Source: Pseudoxanthomonas spadix (GTDB lineage: Bacteria; Pseudomonadota; Gammaproteobacteria; Xanthomonadales; Xanthomonadaceae). Taken from it: a DNA stretch of 64,000 nt. This document shows positions 9,319 through 19,982 of the stretch, piece after piece. Under the pieces are notes generated by a model that had not been told where the DNA came from, ran no database searches, and saw only the letters and a program-made list of their open reading frames with translations. Every line of letters begins with the position of its first letter. Position 1 is the first letter of the stretch. The stretch is from positions 90,180-154,179 of the forward strand of contig NZ_RDQN01000008.1 in assembly GCF_003703395.1 (NCBI RefSeq), in the 5' to 3' direction. The position numbers were made by a program, and so were the translations under genes.

Positions 9319-9747
9319 ATGGTGTTTCGCGCCCCGATCGATCTTGACGCCATCAATGCAATGTCCGCCGGCAACCTGGTCGGGCACCTGGGCATCGTCA
9401 TCACCGAGGCCGGCGAGGACTGGCTGCGCGGGACCATGCCGGTCGAGCCGCGCACCCACCAGCCGTTCGGCCTGTTGCACGGCGGCGCCTCGGTGGTCCT
9501 GGCTGAAACCCTGGGCAGTCTGGCCGGTGGCCTGAGCGTGCCGGACCCCGAGCGCCAGGGCGTGGTCGGTCTGGAGATCAACGCCAACCACATCCGCAGC
9601 GAGAAGACCGGCCTGGTGACCGGCACCGCGCGCGCCGTGCACATCGGCCGCAGCACCCAGGTGTGGGACATCCGCATCGAGAACGCGCGCGGCAAGCTGG
9701 TGTGCGTTTCGCGCCTGACCCTGGCCGTGGTGACCAGGCCGGCCTGA
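9319..9747 (+). CDS. Hotdog-fold acyl-CoA thioesterase (PaaI/EntH type)
   Basis: A 142-residue single hotdog-domain protein. The motif FGLLHGGASVVLAETLGS around residue 50-67 carries the conserved HGG and the catalytic Glu of the YbdB/EntH-MenI branch, followed by GLEINANHIRS. These enzymes hydrolyse aryl- or acyl-CoA thioesters. A good Shine-Dalgarno (GAAGGAAGG) lies 6 bases before the ATG. It follows the phospholipase gene by 25 bases and may be the last gene of that operon. The exact CoA substrate (for example DHNA-CoA or a hydroxybenzoyl thioester) cannot be assigned. Confidence 0.87.
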   Translation: MVFRAPIDLDAINAMSAGNLVGHLGIVITEAGEDWLRGTMPVEPRTHQPFGLLHGGASVVLAETLGSLAGGLSVPDPERQGVVGLEINANHIRSEKTGLVTGTARAVHIGRSTQVWDIRIENARGKLVCVSRLTLAVVTRPA

Positions 9748-9871
9748 GGCGGGCGCTGGGTGGCTTCGACACCGGTCAGGTGCAGATGAGGTCAAGCCTG
9801 CAGGCCGGACCGAACGCTGCCTTCGGTCGTTCCGGTAGCAGGACGCCGAGGCGTTCCGGTATTGTGCCCTC

Positions 9872-10666
9872 ATGATTTCCACCCCCACCTCGGTGCCCGC
9901 GGCAGGCGGCGCCGGCCGCGCGTTCCGGTACCTGCTGCGCACGCCGCTGTTGCTGGTGCATGTGTTGGTCATGCTGCCGCTGCTGATGTTGATGATGGTG
10001 CCGCTGTGGGCGGACCTGCCGGTGGCCGGACGCACGCTCAAGCAGTTCTCGGTGGAACACTGGTCGGCGACGTTGCTGCGGATCTTCGGCTTTCGCCTGC
10101 GCCGCCGCGGCACGCCGCTCAAGGGCGCGGTGCTGTTGGTCTGCAACCACGTCAGCTGGGTGGACATCGAGATGGTGCACAGCCAGCGCATGGTCGGCTT
10201 CGTGGCCAAGCAGGAAATCCGCGGCTGGCCGTTGGTGGGCTGGCTGGCCGCGCGCGGTGAGACCATCTTCCACCAGCGCGGCAGTACCGAGTCGCTGGGC
10301 GGGGTGATGGAGGCCATGACCGAACGCCTGAAGGAAGGCCGCCCGGTGGCAGTGTTCCCCGAAGGTCGCACCCGCGATGGCCACGAAGTCGGGCCGTTCC
10401 ATGCGCGCATCTTCCAGCCGGCGGTCGAGGCAGGGGTGCCGGTGCAGCCGGTGGCGCTGCGCTACGGCGCGCATGGCCAGGCGCAGACGGTGGTGGCCTT
10501 TGCTCCGGGCGAAAGCTTCTTCGGCAACTTCCTGCGGCTGTTGGGCGAGCCCTCGCGCCAAGCCGAAGTGTGCTTCCTGGAGCCGATCTACCCGGACCAG
10601 GTGCAGGGGCGTCGCCAGATCGCCGAAACCGCGCGCGCGCGCATCATCGCAGCGATGGGCGCCTGA
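9872..10666 (+). CDS. 1-acyl-sn-glycerol-3-phosphate acyltransferase family protein
   Basis: A 264-residue PlsC-superfamily acyltransferase. A hydrophobic N-terminal segment (residues about 22-46) anchors it in the inner membrane. Block I, NHVSWVD, has the catalytic His93 and Asp98; block III, FPEGRTRDG, follows near residue 162; a block IV-like VPVQPVAL is near residue 190. It should acylate lysophosphatidic acid or a related lysolipid. The next gene starts 2 bases after its stop, so the pair is probably co-transcribed and coupled. It could be an ornithine-lipid-type (OlsA-like) acyltransferase instead of the housekeeping PlsC. Confidence 0.87.
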   Translation: MISTPTSVPAAGGAGRAFRYLLRTPLLLVHVLVMLPLLMLMMVPLWADLPVAGRTLKQFSVEHWSATLLRIFGFRLRRRGTPLKGAVLLVCNHVSWVDIEMVHSQRMVGFVAKQEIRGWPLVGWLAARGETIFHQRGSTESLGGVMEAMTERLKEGRPVAVFPEGRTRDGHEVGPFHARIFQPAVEAGVPVQPVALRYGAHGQAQTVVAFAPGESFFGNFLRLLGEPSRQAEVCFLEPIYPDQVQGRRQIAETARARIIAAMGA

Positions 10667-10667
10667 G

Positions 10668-11744
10668 GTGTTCGGCTTGAGCGGCCGGCCCGAACTGTCC
10701 ACGGCGCACCACGTGCCGCCGGCGCAGACCAGCACCAGCAGCCAGGGCCAGGAGCGCGACCCAGCCTCGCCCGATGACTACCTGCCACCGCGCTGGCTGC
10801 GCAACGCGCACCTGCAGTCGATCCTCAGTTCCAGTGACCTGCGCCGGCGACGCGGCCTGCGCCGGCTGCAGGCGCTGGGCGCGCAGAGCACCGAGCACAT
10901 CTTCGATGGCGGCGCCGGGGTGCGCCTGCAGGGCTGGCACACGCTGATCCCGGGCATGGAAGTGCGCGGCCTGGCGCTGCTGCTGCATGGCTGGGAAGGC
11001 AGTGCCGAATCCAGCTACATGCGCATGACCGCCGCCAGCCTGCTGGAGGCGGGCTATGAAGTGGTGCGGCTGAACTTCCGCGACCACGGCGACACCCATC
11101 ATCTCAACGAAGAGATTTTCCACTCCTGCCTGCTGCCCGAAGTGCTGCACGCGGCCTGCGACGTGGCCCAGCGCTTCCCGCAGCGGCCGATGGTGGCCGC
11201 CGGCTATTCGCTGGGCGGCAACTTCGTCCTGCGCCTGGCGCTGCGCGCGCCGCAGGCCGGCCTGCCGCTCAAGCACGTGGCCGCGGTGTGTCCGGTGCTG
11301 GACCCGCATTCGGCACTGCTCGGCATGGAACGTGGGCTGCCGCTGTACCACTGGTATTTCCAGCGCAGGTGGCGCCGTTCGCTGGAGCGCAAGCGCGCGC
11401 TGTTCCCCGAGCGCCATCTCTATGACGACCAGACCCTGTCGCTGAGCGTGCGCGAACTGACCCGCTGGATGGTCGAGCACGAAACCGACTTCGGCACCCT
11501 GGAAAACTATCTGGACGGGTATTCGGTGGCCGGCAACCGGCTCGCCAACTTGGCCGTGCCGGCCAACATCCTGATGGCCCAGGACGATCCGGTGATCCCC
11601 TTCGCCGACTTCGCCCGCTGGCAGCTGCCGCCGATCGCCAGGCTGGAAGTGGCGCGCTGGGGCGGGCATTGCGGCTTCATCGAGAACGCGCAGTGCGACG
11701 GCTTCGGCGAACGCTGGGTCACCGACCGGCTGACCCGCTGCTGA
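10668..11744 (+). CDS. YheT-family alpha/beta hydrolase
   Basis: A 358-residue alpha/beta hydrolase of the YheT/ABHD1-3 family. Landmarks are YLPPRWLRNAHLQSIL near the N-terminus (family signature), the oxyanion-hole segment LLLHGWEGSAES, the nucleophile elbow GYSLGGN (Ser about residue 180), the catalytic acid in QDDPVIP and the histidine in WGGHCGF close to the C-terminus. Members hydrolyse esters or lipids; the physiological substrate is unknown. GTG at 10668 is chosen because it follows the acyltransferase stop by one base and no better start occurs before the domain; the first 35 residues are a poorly conserved Ser/Gln/Pro-rich leader. Confidence 0.88.
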   Translation: MFGLSGRPELSTAHHVPPAQTSTSSQGQERDPASPDDYLPPRWLRNAHLQSILSSSDLRRRRGLRRLQALGAQSTEHIFDGGAGVRLQGWHTLIPGMEVRGLALLLHGWEGSAESSYMRMTAASLLEAGYEVVRLNFRDHGDTHHLNEEIFHSCLLPEVLHAACDVAQRFPQRPMVAAGYSLGGNFVLRLALRAPQAGLPLKHVAAVCPVLDPHSALLGMERGLPLYHWYFQRRWRRSLERKRALFPERHLYDDQTLSLSVRELTRWMVEHETDFGTLENYLDGYSVAGNRLANLAVPANILMAQDDPVIPFADFARWQLPPIARLEVARWGGHCGFIENAQCDGFGERWVTDRLTRC

Positions 11745-11947
11745 CCGGCCATCCTCGGACCGCCGGGTGAAGGGGGCCCGTGTCGATTGCCGCACCTGCC
11801 CCAGGTGCTGGTGATCGGCCTGCATGATCCACGCGTGGTGCGGCTGGACGGCCGGCCCTGGAGTGCGACCAGCACGTTCGCCCCGCCCTCACCGCAGGCC
11901 GCGGCACACTGGCGTGCAAGCCCTCTTCTTCCAAGCAGGAGACCTGC

Positions 11948-12565
11948 ATGCGCATCCACAGTGACAGCTTCGCCAATGGCGCCCTGATCCCGGCCGAATT
12001 TGCCGGCGGCCACGCCCACGGCTTCGCCCCCGACCGCAACCCGCACCTGGCCTGGGACCAGGTGCCCGAGGGGACGCGCTCGTTCGCCCTGCTGTGCGTG
12101 GACCCGGATGTGCCGACCGTGCCGGACACCACCAACCGCGACGACATGGAGGTACCGGTCGAGCAGCCGCGTGCGGACTTCTTCCACTGGGTGATGGTGG
12201 ACATTCCGGCCGAGGTGCGAGAAATCCCTGCGGGCAGCTGCAGCGATGGCTTCGTGGCCAAGGGCAAGCGCAATCCATCCGGCCCGGCCGGATCGCGCCA
12301 GGGCCTGAACGACTACACCGGCTACTTTGCGGGCAACGCCGATCTGGACGGCCAGTACTTTGGCTACGACGGCCCGTACCCGCCGTACAACGACCTGCGC
12401 CTGCACCACTACCATTTTCGCCTGTACGCGCTGGATGCGCAGACGCTGCCGCTCAAGCCCGGTTTCACCGGCAAGGACGTGCGGGCGGCGATCGAAGGCC
12501 ACGTGCTGGCGCAGGCCGAATGGGTCGGCACCTACACCCTCAACGGCAAGGTCCTGGCCGGCTGA
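11948..12565 (+). CDS. YbhB/YbcL-type phosphatidylethanolamine-binding protein family member
   Basis: A 205-residue cytosolic PEBP-fold protein related to E. coli YbhB. It shows NPHLAWDQVPEGTRSFALLCVDPDVP (the conserved D-P-D anion site), FFHWVMVDIPAEV, and the PPYNDLRLHHYHFRLYAL strand with the paired histidines. Family members bind anionic or lipid ligands; no enzymatic function is established. It has its own AGGAGAC ribosome site just before ATG and is followed by an intrinsic terminator. About 200 bases before it hold no recognisable gene. Confidence 0.85.
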   Translation: MRIHSDSFANGALIPAEFAGGHAHGFAPDRNPHLAWDQVPEGTRSFALLCVDPDVPTVPDTTNRDDMEVPVEQPRADFFHWVMVDIPAEVREIPAGSCSDGFVAKGKRNPSGPAGSRQGLNDYTGYFAGNADLDGQYFGYDGPYPPYNDLRLHHYHFRLYALDAQTLPLKPGFTGKDVRAAIEGHVLAQAEWVGTYTLNGKVLAG

Positions 12566-12590
12566 CGCATCATTTTGGTGCGAAGAGGGA

Positions 12591-12613
12591 GGCCCGCACC
12601 ATGCGGGCCTTTT
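12591..12613. terminator. Intrinsic terminator after the PEBP-family gene
   Basis: Stem GGCCCGCA at 12591-12598 pairs with TGCGGGCC at 12602-12609 across a 3-base loop, then TTTT. It sits between the rightward PEBP gene and the leftward uppP gene, which converge here, and can serve the + strand directly. Confidence 0.85.
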
Positions 12614-12632
12614 CGTCGCGCAGCCCGGTGGC

Positions 12633-13472
12633 TCAGGCGCCGCTGGGCAGGAACAGCAGCAAGGCCGCGCCCAGGAGCATGCGGTATACCGCGAACACGG
12701 TGAAGCGGTGGCTCTGGATGTAGCCCAGCAGCCACTTGACCGCGATGAAGGCGGTCACCGCGCTGGCGATGAACGCCGCCGCGAACAGGCCCCAGTCCTC
12801 CTGCGCGGCCTGGCCCGAGCGCACCACTTCCATCAGCTGGTAGCCGCTGGCGGCGAACATCGTCGGGATCCCGACCAGGAAGGCGAACTCGGTCGCCGAG
12901 GCGCGCTTGGTGGTACCGGCCAGCAGCGCCATGAAGATCGTCGCCGCCGAGCGCGAGGTGCCCGGGAAGACCCCGGCCACCACCTGGGCGATGCCCACCA
13001 GGATCGCCACGGTCCAGGTGATGCGCGCCCGTTCACCCAGCGTCAGCGCGCGCCGCTCGGCGAAGTACTCGGCCGCGATCATCCACACCCCACCGATGAT
13101 CAGCGCCCAGGCGATCGGCGTGACCGTCTCGGGCAGCGCGAACCCGAGCTTCTTGACCACCAGTCCCAGCACGGCGGTGACCAGGAAGGCCAGCGCCAGC
13201 TTCAGCGAATAGCCGCGCGGGCTATCGCCGTCGATGCTCGGCAGCGCGGCCTGGTCGGGCTTGAGGAAGCCTGCGAGCAGCTGCCACAGCCGCTGCCGGT
13301 AGATCAGTACCACGGCCAGGATCGCGCCGGCCTGGATGCCGATGTTGAACAGGTCGCTGCGGTGCCCCAGCCAGCGCTCGGCGATCAGCAGGTGGCCGGT
13401 GCTGGAGATGGGCAGGAATTCGGTGAGGCCTTCAAGGATGCCAAGCAACAGCGCGGCGAGCAGTTCGGACAT
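12633..13472 (-). CDS. uppP: Undecaprenyl-diphosphatase UppP (BacA)
   Basis: This inner-membrane phosphatase recycles undecaprenyl pyrophosphate to the monophosphate carrier used for peptidoglycan and other envelope polymers; overexpression confers bacitracin resistance. The 279-residue protein has the family N-terminal signature [21 protein letters not shown] (Glu-rich EGLTEFLP plus SSTGH), and a second motif [11 protein letters not shown] near residue 170 containing the catalytic Ser/Arg. About eight membrane segments are visible. [11 protein letters not shown] is taken as the start since it matches the usual N-terminus; an in-frame ATG four codons upstream is possible. It is divergent from glnA; the NtrC boxes for glnA lie 48-94 bases upstream of this start. 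Confidence 0.95.
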   Translation of the reverse strand: MSELLAALLLGILEGLTEFLPISSTGHLLIAERWLGHRSDLFNIGIQAGAILAVVLIYRQRLWQLLAGFLKPDQAALPSIDGDSPRGYSLKLALAFLVTAVLGLVVKKLGFALPETVTPIAWALIIGGVWMIAAEYFAERRALTLGERARITWTVAILVGIAQVVAGVFPGTSRSAATIFMALLAGTTKRASATEFAFLVGIPTMFAASGYQLMEVVRSGQAAQEDWGLFAAAFIASAVTAFIAVKWLLGYIQSHRFTVFAVYRMLLGAALLLFLPSGA

Positions 13473-13519
13473 GGGACCAGGCACGACAGGGGGGTACCAA
13501 GAATACGAGGATTTCTGGA

Positions 13520-13566
13520 TGCACGTCCATGGTGCTAAAAAACACGATATGCACCAGAAAAGCGCA
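13520..13566 (+). promoter_or_regulatory. Two NtrC (NRI) boxes upstream of glnA
   Basis: Site 1 is TGCACGTCCATGGTGCT at 13520-13536, which keeps both halves of the NtrC consensus TGCAC-N5-TGGTGCA with one mismatch. Site 2 is TGCACCAGAAAAGCGCA at 13550-13566, with a perfect left half and a weak right half. Their centres are 30 bp apart, about three helical turns, the same arrangement as the paired enhancer sites of enterobacterial glnA. They lie roughly 90-135 bp upstream of the start point predicted from the sigma-54 promoter. Confidence 0.85.
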
Positions 13567-13627
13567 AATCCCTGATGCGGCGTGTGAAGGGGTTGTATAC
13601 AAAACAGTCACTTACGAGCCAAACGAC

Positions 13628-13645
13628 TTGGCACGCGCCTTGCGA
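13628..13645 (+). promoter_or_regulatory. Sigma-54 (RpoN) -24/-12 promoter of glnA
   Basis: TTGGCACGCGCCTTGCGA contains the -24 element TGGCACG and the -12 element TTGC, with the invariant GG (13630-13631) and GC (13642-13643) exactly 12 bp apart. The predicted transcription start is near 13655, leaving a leader of about 40 bases to the glnA ATG. With the two upstream NtrC boxes this is a standard nitrogen-regulated promoter. Confidence 0.93.
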
Positions 13646-13693
13646 TACACCCGTCACACAATTCCACCACACCAAAGATCCTCAGGAGCAAAG

Positions 13694-15103
13694 ATGTCCG
13701 TCGACAAAGTCGAAAAGCTGATCAAGGAAACCAAGGCCGAGTTCGTCGACCTGCGCTTCGTTGACCTGCGTGGCGTGCAGCAGCACGTGACCTTCCCGAT
13801 CAACATCGTCGAGCCGGGCCTGTTTGAAGAAGGCAAGATGTTCGACGGCAGCTCCATCAGCGGCTGGAAGGGCATCAACGAATCGGACATGGTCCTGATG
13901 CCCGACGCCGACACCGCCTACCTGGATCCGTTCTACGCCGATCCGACCATCAACCTCACCTGCGACGTGCTGGACCCGGCCACCATGACTGCGTACTCGC
14001 GCTGCCCGCGTGGGGTGGCCAAGCGCGCCGAGGCGTACCTGCAGTCCTCGGGCATCGCCGACCAGGCCTTCTTCGGCCCGGAGCCGGAGTTCTTCATCTT
14101 CGACTCGGTGCGCTTTGCCAACGACATGGGCAACACCTTCTTCAAAGTCGACTCGGAAGAGGCGGCCTGGAATTCCGGCGCCAAGTACGAAGGCGGCAAC
14201 AGCGGCTACCGGCCGGGCGTCAAGGGCGGCTACTTCCCGGTCCCGCCGACCGACTCGCTGCACGACATCCGCGCCGAGATGGTCAAGACCCTCGAACTGG
14301 TCGGCATCTCCACCGAGGTCCACCACCACGAAGTGGCCACCGCCGGCCAGTGCGAGATCGGCACCCGCTTCAACTCGCTGGTCAAGAAGGCCGACGAGCT
14401 GCTGGCGATGAAGTACATCGTCAAGAACGTGGCCTTCCGCAACGGCAAGACCGCCACCTTCATGCCCAAGCCGATCGTCGGCGACAACGGCAGTGGCATG
14501 CACGTGCACCAGTCGCTGGCCAAGGGTGGCACCAACCTGTTCACCGGCGACGGCTACGGCGGCCTGTCGCAGCTGGCGCTGTGGTACATCGGCGGCATCT
14601 TCAAGCACGCCAAGGCGATCAATGCCTTCGCCAACTCCGGCACCAACAGCTACAAGCGCCTGGTCCCGGGCTTCGAAGCGCCGGTGATGCTGGCCTACTC
14701 GGCGCGCAACCGCTCGGCCTCGTGCCGCATTCCGTGGGTGGCCAATCCCAAGGCCCGGCGCATCGAAGTGCGCTTCCCCGATCCGCTGCAGTCCGGCTAC
14801 CTGACCTTCACCGCGCTGATGATGGCCGGCCTGGACGGCATCAAGAACCAGATCGACCCGGGCGCGCCTTCGGACAAGGACCTGTACGACCTGCCGCCGG
14901 AAGAAGAAAAGCTGATCCCGCAGGTCTGCTCCTCGCTGGACCAGGCCCTGGCCGCGCTGGACGGCGACCGCGAGTTCCTCAAGGCCGGCGGCGTGTTCTC
15001 CGATGACCTGATCGATGGCTACATCGACCTGAAGATGCAGGAAGTCACCAAGTTCCGGGCAGCGACCCACCCGCTGGAGTACCAGCTGTACTACGCCAAC
15101 TGA
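13694..15103 (+). CDS. glnA: Glutamine synthetase type I (GlnA)
   Basis: GlnA makes glutamine from glutamate, ammonia and ATP and is the main entry of ammonium into metabolism. The 469-residue product has the normal type I-beta length. Visible landmarks are [13 protein letters not shown] (residues about 50-62), the metal-binding [10 protein letters not shown], the ammonium/glutamate site around [10 protein letters not shown], the ATP-binding [10 protein letters not shown], and the adenylylation loop NQIDP...DLYDLPPEE with the modifiable Tyr near residue 397, so it should be controlled by GlnE. An AGGAG Shine-Dalgarno is 8 bases upstream of this ATG, so the longer open frame before it is not used. 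Transcription is predicted from the sigma-54/NtrC promoter just upstream. Confidence 0.98.
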   Translation: MSVDKVEKLIKETKAEFVDLRFVDLRGVQQHVTFPINIVEPGLFEEGKMFDGSSISGWKGINESDMVLMPDADTAYLDPFYADPTINLTCDVLDPATMTAYSRCPRGVAKRAEAYLQSSGIADQAFFGPEPEFFIFDSVRFANDMGNTFFKVDSEEAAWNSGAKYEGGNSGYRPGVKGGYFPVPPTDSLHDIRAEMVKTLELVGISTEVHHHEVATAGQCEIGTRFNSLVKKADELLAMKYIVKNVAFRNGKTATFMPKPIVGDNGSGMHVHQSLAKGGTNLFTGDGYGGLSQLALWYIGGIFKHAKAINAFANSGTNSYKRLVPGFEAPVMLAYSARNRSASCRIPWVANPKARRIEVRFPDPLQSGYLTFTALMMAGLDGIKNQIDPGAPSDKDLYDLPPEEEKLIPQVCSSLDQALAALDGDREFLKAGGVFSDDLIDGYIDLKMQEVTKFRAATHPLEYQLYYAN

Positions 15104-15777
<674 letters not shown>

Positions 15778-15798
15778 CCCCCACTCGGAGATCCCCAC

Positions 15799-17319
15799 AT
15801 GAAAATGCATTTGTTCTCCGGGTGGAAAACCCGCCTCCAGGTCCTGGCCCTCGCGGCGATGTGCAGCCTGACCTTCGCCACCGTCGCCTACGCCGCACAG
15901 GACCCGGCCGCGCCAGCGACCGAAGCGGCCACGACCGAGGCCGCGCCGGCCGCGGCAGCCGAGGCCGCCCCTGCAGAAGCGGCACCGGCCGAAGCCGCGC
16001 CGGCCCCTTCGGTCAGCAAGGCCGACAACGTCTGGGTGCTGGTCAGTGCGGCGCTGGTGATCTTCATGACCCTGCCCGGTCTGGCCCTGTTCTACGGCGG
16101 TCTGGTGCGCAGCAAGAACGTGCTGTCGATCCTGATCCAGAACCTGGTGGTGTTCTCGCTGGTGGCGGTGCTGTGGTCCTTGTATGGCTACAGCCTGGCC
16201 TTCACCGAAGGCAATTCGTTCATCGGCGGCTGGGACCGGTTGTGGGCCAGCGGCCTGACCTCCAGTGGCGTCGGGGCCACCTTCACCAAGGGCGTGTACA
16301 TCTCTGAATTGACCTTCTTCGTGTTCCAGGGCGCGTTCGCCTGCATCACCTGCGCGCTGATCCTGGGCGCGTTCGCCGAGCGGGTGAAGTTTGCCGGCGT
16401 GCTGCTGTTCACCGTGCTGTGGTTCACCTTTGCCTATACCCCGATGGCGCACATGGTGTGGTTCTTCCCGGGTCCGGACGCCTTCACCGACGCCGATGCG
16501 GCCACCGCCGCGCTGGGCAAGTCCGGCAGGCTGTTCGCCCTGGGCGCGCTGGATTTCGCCGGCGGTACCGTGGTCCACATCAATGCCGCAGTCGCCGGCC
16601 TGGTCGGTGCCTTCGTCATCGGTAAGCGCACCGGCTACGGGCGCGATGCGATCAAGCCGCACAACCTGACCATGACCATGGTCGGCGCCTCCATCCTGTG
16701 GGTGGGCTGGTTCGGCTTCAATGCCGGCTCGGCGCTGGAAGGCAGCGGCACCGCCGCGATCGCCTTCGTCAACACCTTCCTGGCCACGGCCGCGGCGGTG
16801 CTGGCCTGGACCTTCGTGGAATGGATCACCAAGGGCAAGCCCTCGTTGCTGGGTGCAGCTTCGGGTGCGGTGGCCGGTCTGGTGGCGATCACCCCGGCGG
16901 CAGGCTTCGTCGGCCTCAATGGTGCGCTGGCCATCGGCGCCATTGCCGGGGTGCTGTGCCTGTGGGGCGTGACCGGGCTGAAGAAGCTGCTCGGCGCCGA
17001 TGACAGCCTGGACGTGTTTGGTGTCCACGGTGTGGGCGGCATCACCGGGGCACTGCTGACCGGCGTGTTCGCGGCGCCCTCGCTGGGCGGGTCGGGCATC
17101 TGGGACTACGTCACCGAGACCGCGCTGCCGGAGTACTCGATCGGCAGCCAGGTCTGGATCCAGGCCCAGGGCGTGCTGACCACGGTGATCCTGTCCGGCG
17201 TGGTGTCGCTGGTGGCCTTCATGATCGTCAAGTTCACCGTCGGCCTGCGCGTGAGCGAGGAAGCCGAACGCGAGGGTCTGGACATCACCTCGCACGGTGA
17301 ATCGGCCTACGAGGCCTGA
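15799..17319 (+). CDS. amtB: Ammonium transporter AmtB
   Basis: A 506-residue Amt/MEP/Rh channel that conducts ammonium into the cell and is blocked by deuridylylated GlnK. A signal peptide (residues 1-32, ending AYAA) is followed by a low-complexity stretch of Ala, Glu, Pro and Thr up to about residue 72, with repeated EAAPA units, before the first membrane helix. Family signatures include GLALFYGGLVRSKN, the conserved DFAGGTVVHINAA with the pore histidine, and DVFGVHGVGGITGALLTG with the second pore histidine. Eleven membrane helices are expected. The extended Ala/Glu/Pro linker makes the protein longer than E. coli AmtB (428 residues) and puts a flexible tail in the periplasm. Confidence 0.96.
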   Translation: MKMHLFSGWKTRLQVLALAAMCSLTFATVAYAAQDPAAPATEAATTEAAPAAAAEAAPAEAAPAEAAPAPSVSKADNVWVLVSAALVIFMTLPGLALFYGGLVRSKNVLSILIQNLVVFSLVAVLWSLYGYSLAFTEGNSFIGGWDRLWASGLTSSGVGATFTKGVYISELTFFVFQGAFACITCALILGAFAERVKFAGVLLFTVLWFTFAYTPMAHMVWFFPGPDAFTDADAATAALGKSGRLFALGALDFAGGTVVHINAAVAGLVGAFVIGKRTGYGRDAIKPHNLTMTMVGASILWVGWFGFNAGSALEGSGTAAIAFVNTFLATAAAVLAWTFVEWITKGKPSLLGAASGAVAGLVAITPAAGFVGLNGALAIGAIAGVLCLWGVTGLKKLLGADDSLDVFGVHGVGGITGALLTGVFAAPSLGGSGIWDYVTETALPEYSIGSQVWIQAQGVLTTVILSGVVSLVAFMIVKFTVGLRVSEEAEREGLDITSHGESAYEA

Positions 17320-17334
17320 GTCACCCCGGACGGC

Positions 17335-17361
17335 GGCATTGCACTAAGATGGTGCAATGCC
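17335..17361 (+). promoter_or_regulatory. Near-perfect NtrC box before ntrB
   Basis: TGCACTAAGATGGTGCA at 17340-17356 differs from the consensus TGCACTATATTGGTGCA only in the central spacer. It is embedded in a perfect 10-bp inverted repeat, GGCATTGCAC-N7-GTGCAATGCC, spanning 17335-17361. No sigma-54 promoter is seen between it and ntrB. It begins 15 bases after the amtB stop and lies about 50 bases before the preferred ntrB start, where bound NtrC could act as a repressor or roadblock, as described for the enterobacterial glnL promoter. Confidence 0.85.
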
Positions 17362-17407
17362 GCTCCCGCACGCCGAACATCCCGAATCCGAAGATTCCGC
17401 AGCACCG

Positions 17408-18449
17408 ATGACCGACGCACCCGCCCCGGATGCCCTGAGCACACCGGTGGCCTGGGCAGATGCACAAGGAAAGGTCCTTGGCGCCAATGCCGCATTTGCA
17501 CGCTGGCTGGGCATCAGCCCCCGGCGCCTGCTGGGGCGTCCCCTGGCCGCATTGGAAATGGATGGCGATGCCATGGCCCGATTCATGGACAACACCGACC
17601 GCGACCTGCTGCGCCTGCACCGGGTCGCCATCGGCTTTCCCGGCGAGACGCCACGCTTTGCCGAAGGCTGGCTGTCACGCACCGACACCGGCGGCTGGCT
17701 GCTGGAAGCCCATCCGCTCGACGATTTTCCCGCGCTGGACCCGGCCCAGGCGCTGCCCAGCGCGCTGGCGGCGGCCCTGCGTGGCCTGGCCCATGAACTG
17801 CGCAACCCGCTGGCCGGCCTGAAAGGCGCTGCCCAGCTGCTGTCGCGGCGCGCCCGGCAGCGCAACGACAACGACGACGAGCGCGAGCTGATCGGTCTGA
17901 TCCAGGCCGAGGCCGAGCGCCTGAACAACCTGCTGGATCGGCTGCTGTCGCCGGCCTCGCAGCGTCCGCACGCGCCCTTGAACATCCATGCCGTGCTGGA
18001 ACGGGTGCTGCGCCTGGCCGAGAACGAAAGCCACGGCCAGGTGCGCCTGCAGCGCGACTACGACCCCAGCCTGCCCGAGCTGCACGGCGATGCCGACCGC
18101 CTGACCCAGGCGGTGTGGAACCTGGTCGGCAACGCCATGCAGGCCGGCGCCAGCCTGATCACCCTGCGCACCCGGGTCGAGCACGGCCTGCGCATCCATG
18201 ACCAGCTGCACGCGCGTGCGCTGCGCCTGGAGATCATCGACGACGGTCGCGGCGTGCCGGAGGAACTGGCCGAGCACCTGTTCCTGCCGCTGGTGTCCGG
18301 GCGCGCCGAAGGCAGCGGCCTGGGCCTGGCCCTGGCCCAGCAGGTGGCCCGCGAGCACCGCGGTTCGCTGGCCTTCCGTTCGCGCCCGGGCCACACCGTG
18401 TTCACCCTGCTGCTGCCGCAGTCGCGCGACGCCGGCCAGGAGCCACACC

Positions 18450-18460
<11 letters not shown>
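17408..18460 (+). CDS. ntrB: Nitrogen regulation sensor kinase/phosphatase NtrB (GlnL)
   Basis: NtrB phosphorylates NtrC under nitrogen limitation and dephosphorylates it when bound to PII. The protein, 350 residues from this start, has an N-terminal PAS domain (about residues 10-110), the H-box GLAHELRNPLAGLKGAAQLL with His129, an N-box WNLVGNAMQAG, DDGRGVPEEL (G1) and the GSGLGLALAQQ G2 box. No membrane segment is present, as expected for a cytosolic NtrB. ATG at 17408 gives the same length as E. coli NtrB (349). An earlier in-frame ATG at 17357 would start immediately after the NtrC box, leaving no ribosome site outside the operator. The gene overlaps ntrC by 11 bases. Confidence 0.95.
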
Positions 18461-19874
<1,414 letters not shown>

Positions 19875-19982
19875 TCGCAGCGCGTCCAAGCAGGCCGCGG
19901 CGTGCGGCCATTGGCCCCGGTGGTCACCATGGCACAGGTGTTTCATGACGCCTGAACGCCACCACCGCTAGCGTTGCCGGTC

